From QALR01 sp045646925 (GTDB lineage: Bacteria; Bacillota; Clostridia; Oscillospirales; CAG-272), in the NCBI GenBank assembly GCA_045646925.1, contig JAZRLQ010000012.1:1-64000 (forward strand): a DNA stretch of 64,000 nucleotides, written 5' to 3'. The notes under the pieces were generated by a model, which saw nothing but the letters and a program-made list of their open reading frames with translations, searched no databases and had not been told where the DNA came from. Of this stretch, positions 16,399 through 28,257 are shown in pieces. How positions within the stretch are numbered: position 1 is the stretch's first letter; every line of letters begins with the position of its first letter. A program made the position numbers and the translations under genes.

Positions 16399-17733
16399 AT
16401 GAAATATATCGAAAGAGTTCTTGCCGAACTCAACAAAAAATACGAAAATCAGCCCGAATTTCTGCAGGCTGCGCGTGAGGTTCTCGATTCCATCGCTCCC
16501 GCTGTGGAAAAGAACGAGGCGCTTTATGAAAGAAACGCGATCCTCGAACGCATAGTCGAGCCCGACCGCCAGATCCAGTTCAAGATTCCGTGGGTGGACG
16601 ACAACGGCAACGCGCACGTCAACATCGGTTACCGCGTACAGTTCAACAACTCCATCGGTCCTTACAAGGGTGGTATCCGTCTGCACCCCTCCGTTAATAC
16701 CAGCATTATGAAATTCCTCGGATTTGAACAGGTATTCAAAAACTCCCTGACCGGACTTCCCATCGGCGGCGCAAAGGGCGGCTCCGACTTCGATCCCAAG
16801 GGCAAATCCGACAGAGAGGTCATGGCTTTCTGTCAGAGCTTCATGACCGAGCTTTACAAATACATCGGCGCTGACGTTGACGTACCCGCAGGTGACATCG
16901 GTACCGGCGCACGCGAGATCGGCTACTTCTACGGCCAGTTCAAGAGAATCCGCGGCGTTTACGAAGGCGTTTTCACGGGCAAGGGTCTCTCCTACGGCGG
17001 CTCTCTCGCGCGCAAGGAAGCAACCGGCTACGGTCTTCTCTATATGACTGACGAGCTGATGAAGGATCACGGCGATACCCTCGCAGGAAAGACCGTCGTT
17101 ATCTCCGGCGCAGGCAACGTAGCAATCTACGCGGCTGAAAAGGCAACGCAGCTCGGCGCAAAGGTCGTTACCCTCAGCGACTCTACCGGTTGGGTATATG
17201 ACAAAAACGGCATTGACCTCGCGCTCGTCAAGGATATCAAGGAAGTTCGCCGTGCGCGCATTTCCGAATACGTCAAGGTTCACACCGATGCCGTTTATAC
17301 CGAAGGCAAGGGTGTCTGGAGCGTTCCCTGCGACATCGCGCTTCCCTGCGCAACGCAGAACGAATTGCTTGCTGACGATGCAAAGATGCTCGTTGCAAAC
17401 GGTTGCAAGGCAGTCTGCGAAGGCGCAAATATGCCTACCACTCTCGAGGCAACCAAGATCCTCATGGACGGTGGCGTAATGTTCGTTCCCGGCAAGGCGG
17501 CAAACGCAGGCGGCGTTGCTACCTCCGCTCTCGAAATGTCCCAGAATAGCGAACGTCTCAGCTGGAGCTTCGAAGAGGTTGACGAAAAGCTTCACGGCAT
17601 CATGAAGAATATTTACAAAAACATCTCCTCCACCGCAAAGAAATACGGTGTGGAAGGTAACTACGTTGTCGGCGCCAATATCGCCGGCTTCGAAAAGGTC
17701 GTTGACGCTATGCTCGCACACGGCGTTTGCTGA
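16399..17733 (+). CDS. gdhA: Glutamate dehydrogenase (hexameric, probably NADP-dependent)
   Basis: 444 aa. Interconverts 2-oxoglutarate plus ammonia and glutamate. N-terminal substrate domain with GYRVQFNNSIGPYKGGIRLHP, LPIGGAKGGSDFDPKG (catalytic Lys) and DVPAGDIGTGAREIGY. The Rossmann domain starts near TVVISGAGNVAIYAAEK; the glycine motif GAGNVA and Ser in TLSDSTGW are of the NADP(H) anabolic type. Start ATG 16399 follows AAGGAG by 12 nt. Codon use is highly optimised, as expected for an abundant enzyme. Single-gene unit with promoter and terminator. It gives this cell direct ammonia assimilation, relevant to the cysteine-less CarA and PurF-like proteins. Confidence 0.96.
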   Translation: MKYIERVLAELNKKYENQPEFLQAAREVLDSIAPAVEKNEALYERNAILERIVEPDRQIQFKIPWVDDNGNAHVNIGYRVQFNNSIGPYKGGIRLHPSVNTSIMKFLGFEQVFKNSLTGLPIGGAKGGSDFDPKGKSDREVMAFCQSFMTELYKYIGADVDVPAGDIGTGAREIGYFYGQFKRIRGVYEGVFTGKGLSYGGSLARKEATGYGLLYMTDELMKDHGDTLAGKTVVISGAGNVAIYAAEKATQLGAKVVTLSDSTGWVYDKNGIDLALVKDIKEVRRARISEYVKVHTDAVYTEGKGVWSVPCDIALPCATQNELLADDAKMLVANGCKAVCEGANMPTTLEATKILMDGGVMFVPGKAANAGGVATSALEMSQNSERLSWSFEEVDEKLHGIMKNIYKNISSTAKKYGVEGNYVVGANIAGFEKVVDAMLAHGVC

Positions 17734-17749
17734 TTTTCAAACATCCATC

Positions 17750-17785
17750 GGGGCTGATTCAAGCAAATTGGATCAGCCCTTATCA
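17750..17785 (+). terminator. Terminator of gdhA
   Basis: GGGCTGAT/ATCAGCCC stem with a 13-nt loop, followed by TTATCATAT. The T-run is weak. Confidence 0.65.
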
Positions 17786-17811
17786 TATAACAAGAAAGGA
17801 CGTCAACGTTT

Positions 17812-18567
17812 ATGAAAACAACTCTCTACGTTTTCTCCGCAACGGGAAATTCTCTCTCGACCGCAAGGATCCTTTCGGAAGAACTGAACGCCTCGTGCGT
17901 ACCCGTCGTCGCCGCAAAGGAACGTGCAGAAATCGCGGAATCCTCCGATTCCGTCGGATTCGTCTTCCCTGTTTATTATGGAAATTTTCCCTATCCCGTT
18001 CGTGAATTGATCATGAAAATGCACTTCCGACCCAACACTTATATTTTTACGGTCGCCACCTACCGCGGTCATGCAGGCGACGTTGCAAAAAGAATGGATC
18101 ATTTGCTGAAAACGCACGGACAATCCCTTTCTCTCTCGCTCGGAATCCCCATGCCCGGAAACAGCTTTATCAACAAGCCCGAAACGGATCAGGCATACTT
18201 GTCTATGCAAAGGGAAAATATCAAAAAGATCCTCCCGCCAATTCTTGCAAAGGAAACGCGCTCCTATGCTTCCAACGAAGCGCTCAAGGAAACGCCGATC
18301 GACACGGCAAATAATTTCAGAGGCATCACAACGGAAGACACTTGCATCGGTTGTGGCAGATGTGCCCGCGTTTGTCCTATGAATAATATTTCGATCGAAA
18401 ACGGAAAAGCCGTCATCGGAGATAACTGCGCCACTTGTCTTGCTTGTTTCCATTGGTGTCCCGTCGAAGCAATTTATATGAGCAAACAGGAAAATATCGC
18501 AAGAAGAAGCAAATACCACCATCCAGATATCACGTTTGACGACATCGTAAATATGAAACACTCATAA
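17812..18567 (+). CDS. EFR1-type flavodoxin/ferredoxin fusion protein
   Basis: 251 aa. The N-terminal flavodoxin-like domain begins with VFSATGNSLSTARIL (phosphate-binding loop SATGNS) and has FPVYYGNFPYPV. The C-terminal part binds two [4Fe-4S] clusters: CIGCGRCARVCP near residue 180 and CATCLACFHWCPVEA near 205. EFR1 proteins are common in anaerobes and probably act in electron transfer; the partner is not known. AAAGGA lies 11 nt before the ATG. Between gdhA and ftsH, with terminators on both sides. Confidence 0.9.
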   Translation: MKTTLYVFSATGNSLSTARILSEELNASCVPVVAAKERAEIAESSDSVGFVFPVYYGNFPYPVRELIMKMHFRPNTYIFTVATYRGHAGDVAKRMDHLLKTHGQSLSLSLGIPMPGNSFINKPETDQAYLSMQRENIKKILPPILAKETRSYASNEALKETPIDTANNFRGITTEDTCIGCGRCARVCPMNNISIENGKAVIGDNCATCLACFHWCPVEAIYMSKQENIARRSKYHHPDITFDDIVNMKHS

Positions 18568-18571
18568 AAAA

Positions 18572-18614
18572 TTCGGCTCAATCGCAAACCATAGCGATTG
18601 ACCCGAAGCTTTTT
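18572..18614. terminator. Bidirectional terminator between EFR1 gene and ftsH
   Basis: Stem TTCGG-TCAATCGC / GCGATTGA-CCGAA with an 8-nt loop, flanked by TTTTT on the plus side and T-rich sequence on the minus side. A 14-bp direct repeat (ATTGATTACTTTTT twice) follows at 18615-18642, spanning the ftsH stop. Confidence 0.75.
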
Positions 18615-18633
18615 ATTGATTACTTTTTATTGA

Positions 18634-20715
<2,082 letters not shown>

Positions 20716-20764
20716 GTCTTCTTGATTCCTCCAAAGGTAATTTTTACAGTATGATCTACTTGCT

Positions 20765-20792
20765 GATATAGTATATCATATTTTCGTGTCAA
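20765..20792 (-). promoter_or_regulatory. Sigma-A promoter of ftsH
   Basis: Minus strand TTGACA, 16-nt spacer, TATATC. The -10 is weaker than others in the window. Confidence 0.5.
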
Positions 20793-20845
20793 TGTTGTAG
20801 AAAAAATGTGAACATTTTTTGTAATTTCAGAAAATTCTCGCGAAT

Positions 20846-23662
20846 TTATCGCAAAAGCTTCTTCAGATACTGTCCCGTATACGAAGCTTCACACGCCGCG
20901 ACCTCTTCGGGAGTACCCGTCGCCACGATCGTTCCGCCGCCGTCACCGCCCTCGGGACCGAGGTCGATGATATGGTCCGCAGTTTTGATCACGTCGAGAT
21001 TATGCTCGATGACAAGCACGGTGTTGCCGTTTTCGCAGAGTCGGTTGAGAACCGTGAGCAATTTCGCCACGTCATCCGAATGGAGTCCCGTCGTCGGCTC
21101 GTCGAGAATATAGATCGTTCTGCCGGTCGAGCGCTTCGAAAGCTCCGTCGCGAGCTTCACGCGCTGCGCTTCGCCGCCCGAAAGCGTCGTTGACGATTGG
21201 CCGATCTTGACGTATCCGAGTCCGACGTCGTAGAGCGTTTGCAGCTTGCGCGCAAGCTTCGGCATATTTCCGAAGAACGCAAGACCTTCCTCGACCGTCA
21301 TATCAAGAACGTCAAAAATGCTCTTGCCTTTATATTTGACTTCGAGCGTGTCATGATTGTACCGTTTTCCGTGACAGGTATCGCAGGTAATATATACGTC
21401 GGGCAGAAAGTGCATTTCAATACAACGCACGCCGTCACCCTCGCACATTTCGCAACGGCCGCCCTTGACGTTAAATGAGAAGCGTCCCGCCGAATATCCT
21501 CGCGCCTTCGCGTCGGGCGTCATAGCGAAAAGTTCTCTGATATCCGTGAACAGTCCCGTGTAGGTCGCGGGATTGGATCTCGGCGTTCTGCCGATCGGGC
21601 TCTGGTCGATGGAAACGACCTTGTCCAAATGACAAAGTCCCTCGATCCGCTCAAACTTGCCGGGATACGTCTGCGCGCGGTTGAGCCTCTTGGACAGCTC
21701 GCGCAGAAGCACAGCGTTAACGAGCGACGATTTACCCGAGCCGGAAACGCCCGTCACGCAGATGAATTTTCCGAGAGGAATATCCACCGTGATATTTTTC
21801 AGATTGTTCTCCGAAGCGCCGACGATACGGATCTTTTCACCGTTGCCCTTTCTTCTGGAGGTCGGCACGGGAATGCTGCTTCTGCCGGACAGATACGCAC
21901 CCGTCAGCGAAGCCTCGTTCGCCATGATCTCCTCGGGCGTACCCGCGGCGACCACGTTACCGCCGTGAATGCCCGCTCCCGGACCTATATCGACGATATA
22001 ATCGGAAGCCATCATGGTTTCCTCGTCATGCTCAACGACGATGACGGTATTGCCCGTGTCTCGTAGTCGGCAGAGTGTGTCGATCAGCTTGGTATTATCT
22101 CTCTGGTGCAGACCGATGCTCGGCTCGTCCAGAATATACATCACCCCGACGAGCGAGGAGCCGATCTGCGTCGCAAGTCGGATTCTCTGCGCCTCACCGC
22201 CCGAAAGCGTACCCGATTTTCTCCAAAGCGTCAGATAATCGAGCCCCACGCTTTTCAAAAAGCCGAGTCGGGCGCGAATCTCCTTGAGAATCTCTTTTGC
22301 GATCTGTTCCTCGGTGGCATCCAACTTCAGCTCGTCAAAAAACTGAAGCGCTCGATTGACGTTAAGAGAGCAAAGCTCGTAAATATTGAGTCCTCCCACC
22401 GTAACGGAAAGGATCTCGGGAGAAAGTCTCTTTCCTTTGCAAGCGGGGCACGGAATAAAATCCATGAATTCGTTATAGTATTCCCCACCCGATTGTGTCA
22501 TGCGCGTTTCGATCATATTCAGAATGCCGTTCCACGCGGAGTACGTTTCTCTCGATTCACCACCGAAATAGCGGGTCGCTCTGTACTTTTTCGTTCCCGT
22601 ACCGCGAAGAAGGACACGCATAGCCTCCTCGGAATAATTTTCGATCGGTGTGTCCAGATCGAATCCGTATTCCTTGCCAATCTCCTCGATCAAAGGACCG
22701 TTCCAGGATTCTTCCCCCAGCGACTTGAAGCCGTTGACAGCGATCGCGCCGCCGCGAAGAGAAAGCGAGCGGTCGGGAATGACCTTATATTCGGAAACGA
22801 TCTGCATTTCGCCCATACCAGCGCATTTTTCACAAGCGCCGAACGGACTGTTGAAGGAAAACATACGGGGCGAAAGCTCCGTCATGCCGATGCCGTGCTC
22901 CTCGCAGGCATAGTTCTGCGAAAAGCGCATTTCTTCTCCCGAATCCGCAAGCAAAACGATCGCAACGCCGTTTCCGAGCGCAAGCGTCGTTTCGAGTGAG
23001 TCGGAAAGACGTCGTCGGATATCACTTTTCATGACGAGACGGTCAACGACCACCTCGATGGAATGCTTTTTATTTTTATCAAGTGCGGGTATCTCGTCGA
23101 GGGAATAGAGATAGCCGTCTATGCGGACACGGACGTAACCGCCCTTTCTTGCATCGTCGAAAACCTTTTCGTGCATACCCTTCTTTCCCGAAACCACGGG
23201 AGCGAGAAGCATGAACTTCGTCCTCTCGGGGAGCGCGGAGATCTTATCGATGATGGTATCCGTCGACATCTTGCGGATCTCCTTGCCGCAGACGGGACAG
23301 TGCGGAATGCCGATGCGCGCGTACAGAAGACGGAGGTAGTCGTAGATCTCCGTTACCGTACCGACCGTGGAGCGCGGATTTTTCGAGGTCGTTTTCTGAT
23401 CGATGGAGATCGCGGGAGAAAGACCGTCGATGAAATCCACGTCGGGCTTATCAAGCTGCCCTAAAAATTGTCTCGCGTACGAGGAAAGCGATTCCACGAA
23501 ACGCCTATGCCCCTCCGCGTAAAGTGTATCGAACGCAAGCGAGGATTTGCCCGAGCCGGAAAGCCCCGTAAAAACGACGAGCTTGTCGCGCGGAATTTCC
23601 ACGTCCACGTTTTTCAGATTATGCACCCTCGCACCCTTAATACGGATATATTTTGCAGACAT
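20846..23662 (-). CDS. uvrA: Excinuclease ABC subunit A
   Basis: 938 aa, standard length. DNA-damage recognition ATPase of nucleotide excision repair. Two ABC modules: Walker A GLSGSGKSSLAF near residue 35 and GVSGSGKSSLVN near 640; signature motifs LSGGEAQRIRLA and LSGGEAQRVKLA. Zinc-finger cysteines occur in HCPVCGKEI, CEKCAGMG and CEMCEGDGVRC. The gene lies 69 bp after uvrB on the same strand, so the two are probably co-transcribed. Confidence 0.97.
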   Translation of the reverse strand: MSAKYIRIKGARVHNLKNVDVEIPRDKLVVFTGLSGSGKSSLAFDTLYAEGHRRFVESLSSYARQFLGQLDKPDVDFIDGLSPAISIDQKTTSKNPRSTVGTVTEIYDYLRLLYARIGIPHCPVCGKEIRKMSTDTIIDKISALPERTKFMLLAPVVSGKKGMHEKVFDDARKGGYVRVRIDGYLYSLDEIPALDKNKKHSIEVVVDRLVMKSDIRRRLSDSLETTLALGNGVAIVLLADSGEEMRFSQNYACEEHGIGMTELSPRMFSFNSPFGACEKCAGMGEMQIVSEYKVIPDRSLSLRGGAIAVNGFKSLGEESWNGPLIEEIGKEYGFDLDTPIENYSEEAMRVLLRGTGTKKYRATRYFGGESRETYSAWNGILNMIETRMTQSGGEYYNEFMDFIPCPACKGKRLSPEILSVTVGGLNIYELCSLNVNRALQFFDELKLDATEEQIAKEILKEIRARLGFLKSVGLDYLTLWRKSGTLSGGEAQRIRLATQIGSSLVGVMYILDEPSIGLHQRDNTKLIDTLCRLRDTGNTVIVVEHDEETMMASDYIVDIGPGAGIHGGNVVAAGTPEEIMANEASLTGAYLSGRSSIPVPTSRRKGNGEKIRIVGASENNLKNITVDIPLGKFICVTGVSGSGKSSLVNAVLLRELSKRLNRAQTYPGKFERIEGLCHLDKVVSIDQSPIGRTPRSNPATYTGLFTDIRELFAMTPDAKARGYSAGRFSFNVKGGRCEMCEGDGVRCIEMHFLPDVYITCDTCHGKRYNHDTLEVKYKGKSIFDVLDMTVEEGLAFFGNMPKLARKLQTLYDVGLGYVKIGQSSTTLSGGEAQRVKLATELSKRSTGRTIYILDEPTTGLHSDDVAKLLTVLNRLCENGNTVLVIEHNLDVIKTADHIIDLGPEGGDGGGTIVATGTPEEVAACEASYTGQYLKKLLR

Positions 23663-23731
23663 ATCTTTCTTGTTCCTTTTAACATCCTTTCTTTTTAATT
23701 TTTATTATCAACAATTCAGATTATAAGCTTT

Positions 23732-25696
23732 TTATTTTTTGAGCTTTGCGATCGTATCGCGCAGATGAGCGGCGTGCTCGAAATCAAGCGCGGCAGCCGC
23801 TGCCTTCATTTCCTTCGTCAGCTTTTCGATCATCGCCTCTTTGTCTGCCTTCGTCAGCTTCTTGCCCTTCTTCTCTGCCTTCGCAAGCTCGTCGCGGGAA
23901 GTGATCTCGATGATCGCGCGAACCTCTTTCTTGACGGTTTGCGGTACGATTCCGTGTTTTTCATTGTATTCCGTTTGGATCTTGCGACGGCGCTCCGTTT
24001 CCTTTATCGCATAATCCATGGAGCTTGTAACCGAATCCGCGTACATAATGACCGTACCCTCGGCATTTCTCGCGGCGCGTCCGATGGTCTGAACGAGAGA
24101 GGTCTTAGAACGCAGAAATCCTTCCTTGTCTGCGTCGAGGATCGCCACGAGCGATACCTCGGGAATATCAAGCCCTTCTCTGAGCAGGTTGATACCGATC
24201 AGCACGTCGTATACGCCGAGTCGCAGGTCGCGGATCAGCTCCTGCCGCTCCATCGTTTCCACGTTGTGGTGGATATAGCGCACCTTGATCAGGTTCATTT
24301 CCAGATATTCGCAGATATCCTCCGCCATCTTTTTGGTCAGCGTGGTGACGAGCACGCGCTCGTTTCGCTCCGTACGCGCGCGGATCTCGCCCATCAGATC
24401 GTCGATCTGTCCCTTGATGGGACGGATCTCCACCTTGGGATCGACGAGCCCCGTCGGACGGATGATCTGCTCGACGAGCTGCGTTGCGCGCTCTCGCTCG
24501 TATTTTTCGGGCGTTGCGCTGACGAAGATCGTCTGACCCAGCTTCGCCTCGAATTCCTCGAAGAACAGCGGGCGGTTGTCGCGCGCCGAGGGCAGACGGA
24601 AGCCGTAATCAATAAGGTTTTTCTTTCTCGCGGAGTCGCCGCCGCTCATACCCCTGACCTGCGGAAGCGTGACGTGGGATTCGTCCACGAAAAGCAGAAA
24701 ATCCTCGGGGAAATAATCGAGCAAGGTAAACGGCGTGGAGCCCGGCGCTCTGCCGGAAAGTATGCGGGAATAGTTTTCAATGCCGGAGCAAAAGCCGACC
24801 TCGCGGAGCATTTCCATATCGTATTTCGTGCGTTCGGCAATTCTCTGCGCCTCAATCAGCTTACCCTCGGCTTGGAATTCCGCCACGCGCTCGAGCATTT
24901 CGCACTCGATCTCACGGATTGCCGCCTCCCTCTTTTCGTCCGAGGTGGCGTAGTGGGACGCGGGATAGATCGCCGCGTAGCTCAGAATACCGATCATTTC
25001 ACCCGTAACGGGATTGATCTCGCAGATACGGTCGATCTCATCGCCGAAGAATTCCACGCGGATCGCGTTCTTGCCCGAAGCGGGCATAATGTCGAAAACG
25101 TCGCCGCGGATACGGAATTTATCGCGTTCCAGAGCGATATCGTTGCGCGTGTACTGGATGGAGATCAGTCGGAGCGCAAGCTCCTCCATCGAAATCTGCA
25201 TACCCGGACGGATGGCAAGCACCAGATTCTGATACTCCTCGGGATCACCGAGAGAATAAATACAGGATACGCTGGCAACGATAATGACGTCCCGACGTTC
25301 AAAGAGCGCAGAGGTCGCACTGTGACGGAGTCGGTCGATCTCGTCGTTGATCGCGGAATCCTTCTCAATATAAAGATCTTTGCCGGGGATATACGCCTCC
25401 GGCTGATAATAATCGTAATAACTGACGAAATATTCCACGGCGTTGTCCGGGAAAAATTCACGGAACTCCGAACAAAGCTGCGCCGCCAGCGTCTTGTTGT
25501 GCGCAAGCACGAGTGTCGGACGGTTGCAATTCGCGATAATATTCGCCATCGTAAAGGTCTTGCCCGAGCCCGTTACGCCAACGAGAGCCTGCGCGCGATC
25601 GCCGCGCAACACACCCGCCGTCAAAGCCGCGATCGCTTCGGGCTGATCGCCCGTCGGTTGATAGGGCGCAACCAGATGAAATTGATCCTTCTTCAT
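23732..25696 (-). CDS. uvrB: Excinuclease ABC subunit B
   Basis: 654 aa. Helicase-like damage verifier that loads UvrC. Walker A GVTGSGKTFT near residue 41, the beta-hairpin region VEYFVSYYDYYQPEAYIP, DESH box FVDESHVTLPQ, motif VI QTIGRAARN. The C-terminal UVR motif (AAAALDFEHAAHLRDTIAKLKK) binds UvrC. The promoter at 25742 precedes it. I saw no Firmicutes LexA box (GAAC-N4-GTTC) at that promoter, so SOS control is unsupported here. Confidence 0.97.
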   Translation of the reverse strand: MKKDQFHLVAPYQPTGDQPEAIAALTAGVLRGDRAQALVGVTGSGKTFTMANIIANCNRPTLVLAHNKTLAAQLCSEFREFFPDNAVEYFVSYYDYYQPEAYIPGKDLYIEKDSAINDEIDRLRHSATSALFERRDVIIVASVSCIYSLGDPEEYQNLVLAIRPGMQISMEELALRLISIQYTRNDIALERDKFRIRGDVFDIMPASGKNAIRVEFFGDEIDRICEINPVTGEMIGILSYAAIYPASHYATSDEKREAAIREIECEMLERVAEFQAEGKLIEAQRIAERTKYDMEMLREVGFCSGIENYSRILSGRAPGSTPFTLLDYFPEDFLLFVDESHVTLPQVRGMSGGDSARKKNLIDYGFRLPSARDNRPLFFEEFEAKLGQTIFVSATPEKYERERATQLVEQIIRPTGLVDPKVEIRPIKGQIDDLMGEIRARTERNERVLVTTLTKKMAEDICEYLEMNLIKVRYIHHNVETMERQELIRDLRLGVYDVLIGINLLREGLDIPEVSLVAILDADKEGFLRSKTSLVQTIGRAARNAEGTVIMYADSVTSSMDYAIKETERRRKIQTEYNEKHGIVPQTVKKEVRAIIEITSRDELAKAEKKGKKLTKADKEAMIEKLTKEMKAAAAALDFEHAAHLRDTIAKLKK

Positions 25697-25741
25697 GCAA
25701 AACCTTCTTTCTTTTCTTTATTATTTACAGATATTCAGTTT

Positions 25742-25770
25742 ATTGTATCACGGAAAAATATTTTTTTCAA
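25742..25770 (-). promoter_or_regulatory. Sigma-A promoter of uvrB-uvrA
   Basis: Minus strand TTGAAA, 17-nt spacer, TACAAT, 45 nt before uvrB. Confidence 0.75.
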
Positions 25771-25817
25771 TAGATTATATGCAAAAGATGTTTTTTTTGG
25801 AAATTTTTTGGAAAGCA

Positions 25818-25856
25818 CGAAAATAAGTCCTCGACAGGATTTCCTGTCGAGGACTT
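25818..25856 (-). terminator. Terminator of the GH94 gene
   Basis: Perfect 13-bp stem AGTCCTCGACAGG/CCTGTCGAGGACT with a 4-nt loop, followed on the minus strand by TATTTTC. Confidence 0.85.
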
Positions 25857-25889
25857 TGAAATCATATGAAGGATTTTATTGCAACACTC

Positions 25890-28178
25890 TTATGCCTTTT
25901 TGCCGAGCTTAACTTCAACCTTGATGGTCTTGCCTGCTACGGGAGCAATGATATTGCCCTCGATCTCCTTGCCGTCAACGGTGATGGAAAGAACGTCGGA
26001 GCCTTCGCCGTTACCGGTGAAGTGAACGTCGAACGTGCAGTCGCGCATAACCTTTACGATGCTGCATTCATTCCAGCAGAGAGGCAGACAAGGATCGATA
26101 CGGAGTCCCGCGATCTCGGGGTGCATACCGAAGATGAATTCGACAACGCTCTTGAGCATCCAGGAGCTGGAAGCGGTACGCCAGCTCTGTCCGGGCGTAC
26201 CTGCGCGGTAGCCAACCTCGGGAGCGAAGTAGGAGTTGAACATTGCGTAGGGTTCACCGCAGGTCTGACCAACGGTGCCGTCATCATAGGTCTGATCCCA
26301 AGGAAGCATCTTGCGCAGGCCTTCTTCTACACGGTCGGGACGACGCAGGATACTGTCAACAGCAAGCTTCCAAGCAGAAGGATGGAGGTAGATACCGCCG
26401 TTATCCTGTACGCCGGGGAATTTTTCAGCCATGGAGCCGATGTAAGGTCTCTGATAAGAGTATGCGGGATAGGAGAGACGGATACCGATAGGTGTTTCGA
26501 GAAGCTCTTCTGCCTTATCCATTGCCTCGGAGCCTCTGTCGAGTCCCGCGAGAACTGCCCACATCTGAGGATTGAGGAAGATCTGACCTTCGTCGCAATC
26601 GGAGGAGCCCATGATGATATCGTCGTCGGTACGGGCGTAAATGTAGTAGCCGCCCTTTTCGTCGAAGCCGTATTTTTCGATCTTTTCGGTCATATCGGCA
26701 ACGCGTTCCATTGCGAGCTTCGCGTCGTCTTCCTTGCCAAGCATACGCGCAACCTCGGCAAACATCTTACCTGCGCGTACCCAAGCGATGGAGAGCCATA
26801 CGGAAACGCCCTTGCCCTTGAGACCTGCAAAGTTAATGCAGTCATTCCAGTCACCGCCCCAGATACGAACGAGACCGTAAAGACCCTGGAAGTTATAGAG
26901 GAAGTCAACGGAGCGCTTGATATGCTCGTAAACGGGGAATTCTTCCTCCGTATCGTTGAATTTTACTTTTTCGTAAAGAAGATTGGGATCGCCAAGCTCC
27001 TTGATGATGGTGTTGACGGCGTATGTCATCCAAACGGTATTATCCGCGAAATTGTTGTCCTTGATCTTACCGTCAGCGAAGGTACGGGGCGCGTAACCGT
27101 TCTGATACTGGTAGGTAAGAACGCGCTTCATTCTTTCCCAAGCGAGCTTGGGGTTGACGCAACCGAGACATTCGGTGTCACTGGTCATATCGCGGTAGCC
27201 GTTGTGACGAACGCGCGCCCAACGGGAGCCCATGTGCGCCGCGTATTTCATCCAACCATTGATGAGGTGGTCGAAGTTTTCCCAAGGCGTCTTGATGGTA
27301 ACACCGGAAAGGTCAGCGGCATATTTTGCCTTCATTGCTTCGAAATCCGCTTCTACGCCACACGCAGTGGGAGAAACGATCTCTGCGGGATCAAGCGCAA
27401 CGCCAACGCGGAAGTGCGCGGTCTTGGTCTCACCGGGAGCGAGAGTAATGGTATTCTGCAAAGCAAGGCAAAGCTTTTCGGAGTTTGCATCGCTATTGGT
27501 GCAACCGCCGTTTTTGCGCATAGCAACGGGAGTCTGTTCATCGCCGAAGGGGCCGATGAACGCGTTTCTTCTCGAGTCGAAGCCCGTGATATCCTCGGAA
27601 GCGGTCATGTAGCACCATACCTTGCGCTTCTTGTCGGAGCCGAAGGAACGGTAATCCTTTGCCCAAACGGCCTTTTTGTCATCCATGAAGCCGCCCTGTC
27701 CCAAGCTGTAGCACTGGGGCTTGTACGCGCCGTCCACCTCAGTCTTGCCGTAAGCAACGAGATTCAGCGTGCGTTCTGTGTCGCCGTTATTGGTGAGAGT
27801 AACGCTCCAAAATTCGTGCTTACCCTCGTTGGGAACGAAAATACGAACTGCGCTCGCAATGTCCTTATAGGTCAGACGAACAGTGGAGAAGCCGGTTGCG
27901 TGGTCGCAAGCGTAATCGGTGTAGCCGTAATCGAGCGGAAGACCGAAAAGACTCCAGTAACCGCTTGCATCGGAAACGAAAATATTTCTGTTGGAAAGAA
28001 GCTGAACCCTTCTGCCCATCGTATCCTGACAAACCGCTTCACCGAAGCCGACCTGAGAGGTAAAGCTTACATATTCATCGTTGAACATGTAGTTGTACCA
28101 ATGACGGGGCGTTTCGGGCTCCGTGATGGTGTAGGAATCGTCTGCGTTAAAATGACCGTACCATTTGAATTCTGCCAT
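25890..28178 (-). CDS. GH94 glycoside phosphorylase (cellobiose phosphorylase-like)
   Basis: 762 aa. Family 94 enzymes phosphorolyse beta-glucosides such as cellobiose to glucose 1-phosphate. Order: N-terminal beta-sandwich (NDEYVSFTSQVGFGEAVCQD), helical linker, (alpha/alpha)6 barrel from about residue 310 with WMKYAAHMGSRWARVRHNGYRD, and the acid catalyst region RIWGGDWNDCIN. C-terminal beta domain at the end. No signal peptide, so it is cytoplasmic. I chose ATG 28178 (MAEFKWYGHF), which has GAAAGG upstream. The exact substrate (cellobiose, laminaribiose, chitobiose, cellodextrin) is not readable. No sugar transporter is adjacent. Confidence 0.88.
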   Translation of the reverse strand: MAEFKWYGHFNADDSYTITEPETPRHWYNYMFNDEYVSFTSQVGFGEAVCQDTMGRRVQLLSNRNIFVSDASGYWSLFGLPLDYGYTDYACDHATGFSTVRLTYKDIASAVRIFVPNEGKHEFWSVTLTNNGDTERTLNLVAYGKTEVDGAYKPQCYSLGQGGFMDDKKAVWAKDYRSFGSDKKRKVWCYMTASEDITGFDSRRNAFIGPFGDEQTPVAMRKNGGCTNSDANSEKLCLALQNTITLAPGETKTAHFRVGVALDPAEIVSPTACGVEADFEAMKAKYAADLSGVTIKTPWENFDHLINGWMKYAAHMGSRWARVRHNGYRDMTSDTECLGCVNPKLAWERMKRVLTYQYQNGYAPRTFADGKIKDNNFADNTVWMTYAVNTIIKELGDPNLLYEKVKFNDTEEEFPVYEHIKRSVDFLYNFQGLYGLVRIWGGDWNDCINFAGLKGKGVSVWLSIAWVRAGKMFAEVARMLGKEDDAKLAMERVADMTEKIEKYGFDEKGGYYIYARTDDDIIMGSSDCDEGQIFLNPQMWAVLAGLDRGSEAMDKAEELLETPIGIRLSYPAYSYQRPYIGSMAEKFPGVQDNGGIYLHPSAWKLAVDSILRRPDRVEEGLRKMLPWDQTYDDGTVGQTCGEPYAMFNSYFAPEVGYRAGTPGQSWRTASSSWMLKSVVEFIFGMHPEIAGLRIDPCLPLCWNECSIVKVMRDCTFDVHFTGNGEGSDVLSITVDGKEIEGNIIAPVAGKTIKVEVKLGKKA

Positions 28179-28257
28179 AACAAAAACCAAACCTTTCTGT
28201 TGAATTGTATATTTATTTTTTATTGTCAAAAGTTAAGCGCGGCTTCTCCGGATAAGC

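Noticed and set aside
25697..25770. Possible LexA/SOS box before uvrB
   Set aside because: No GAAC-N4-GTTC-like palindrome could be found at the promoter.
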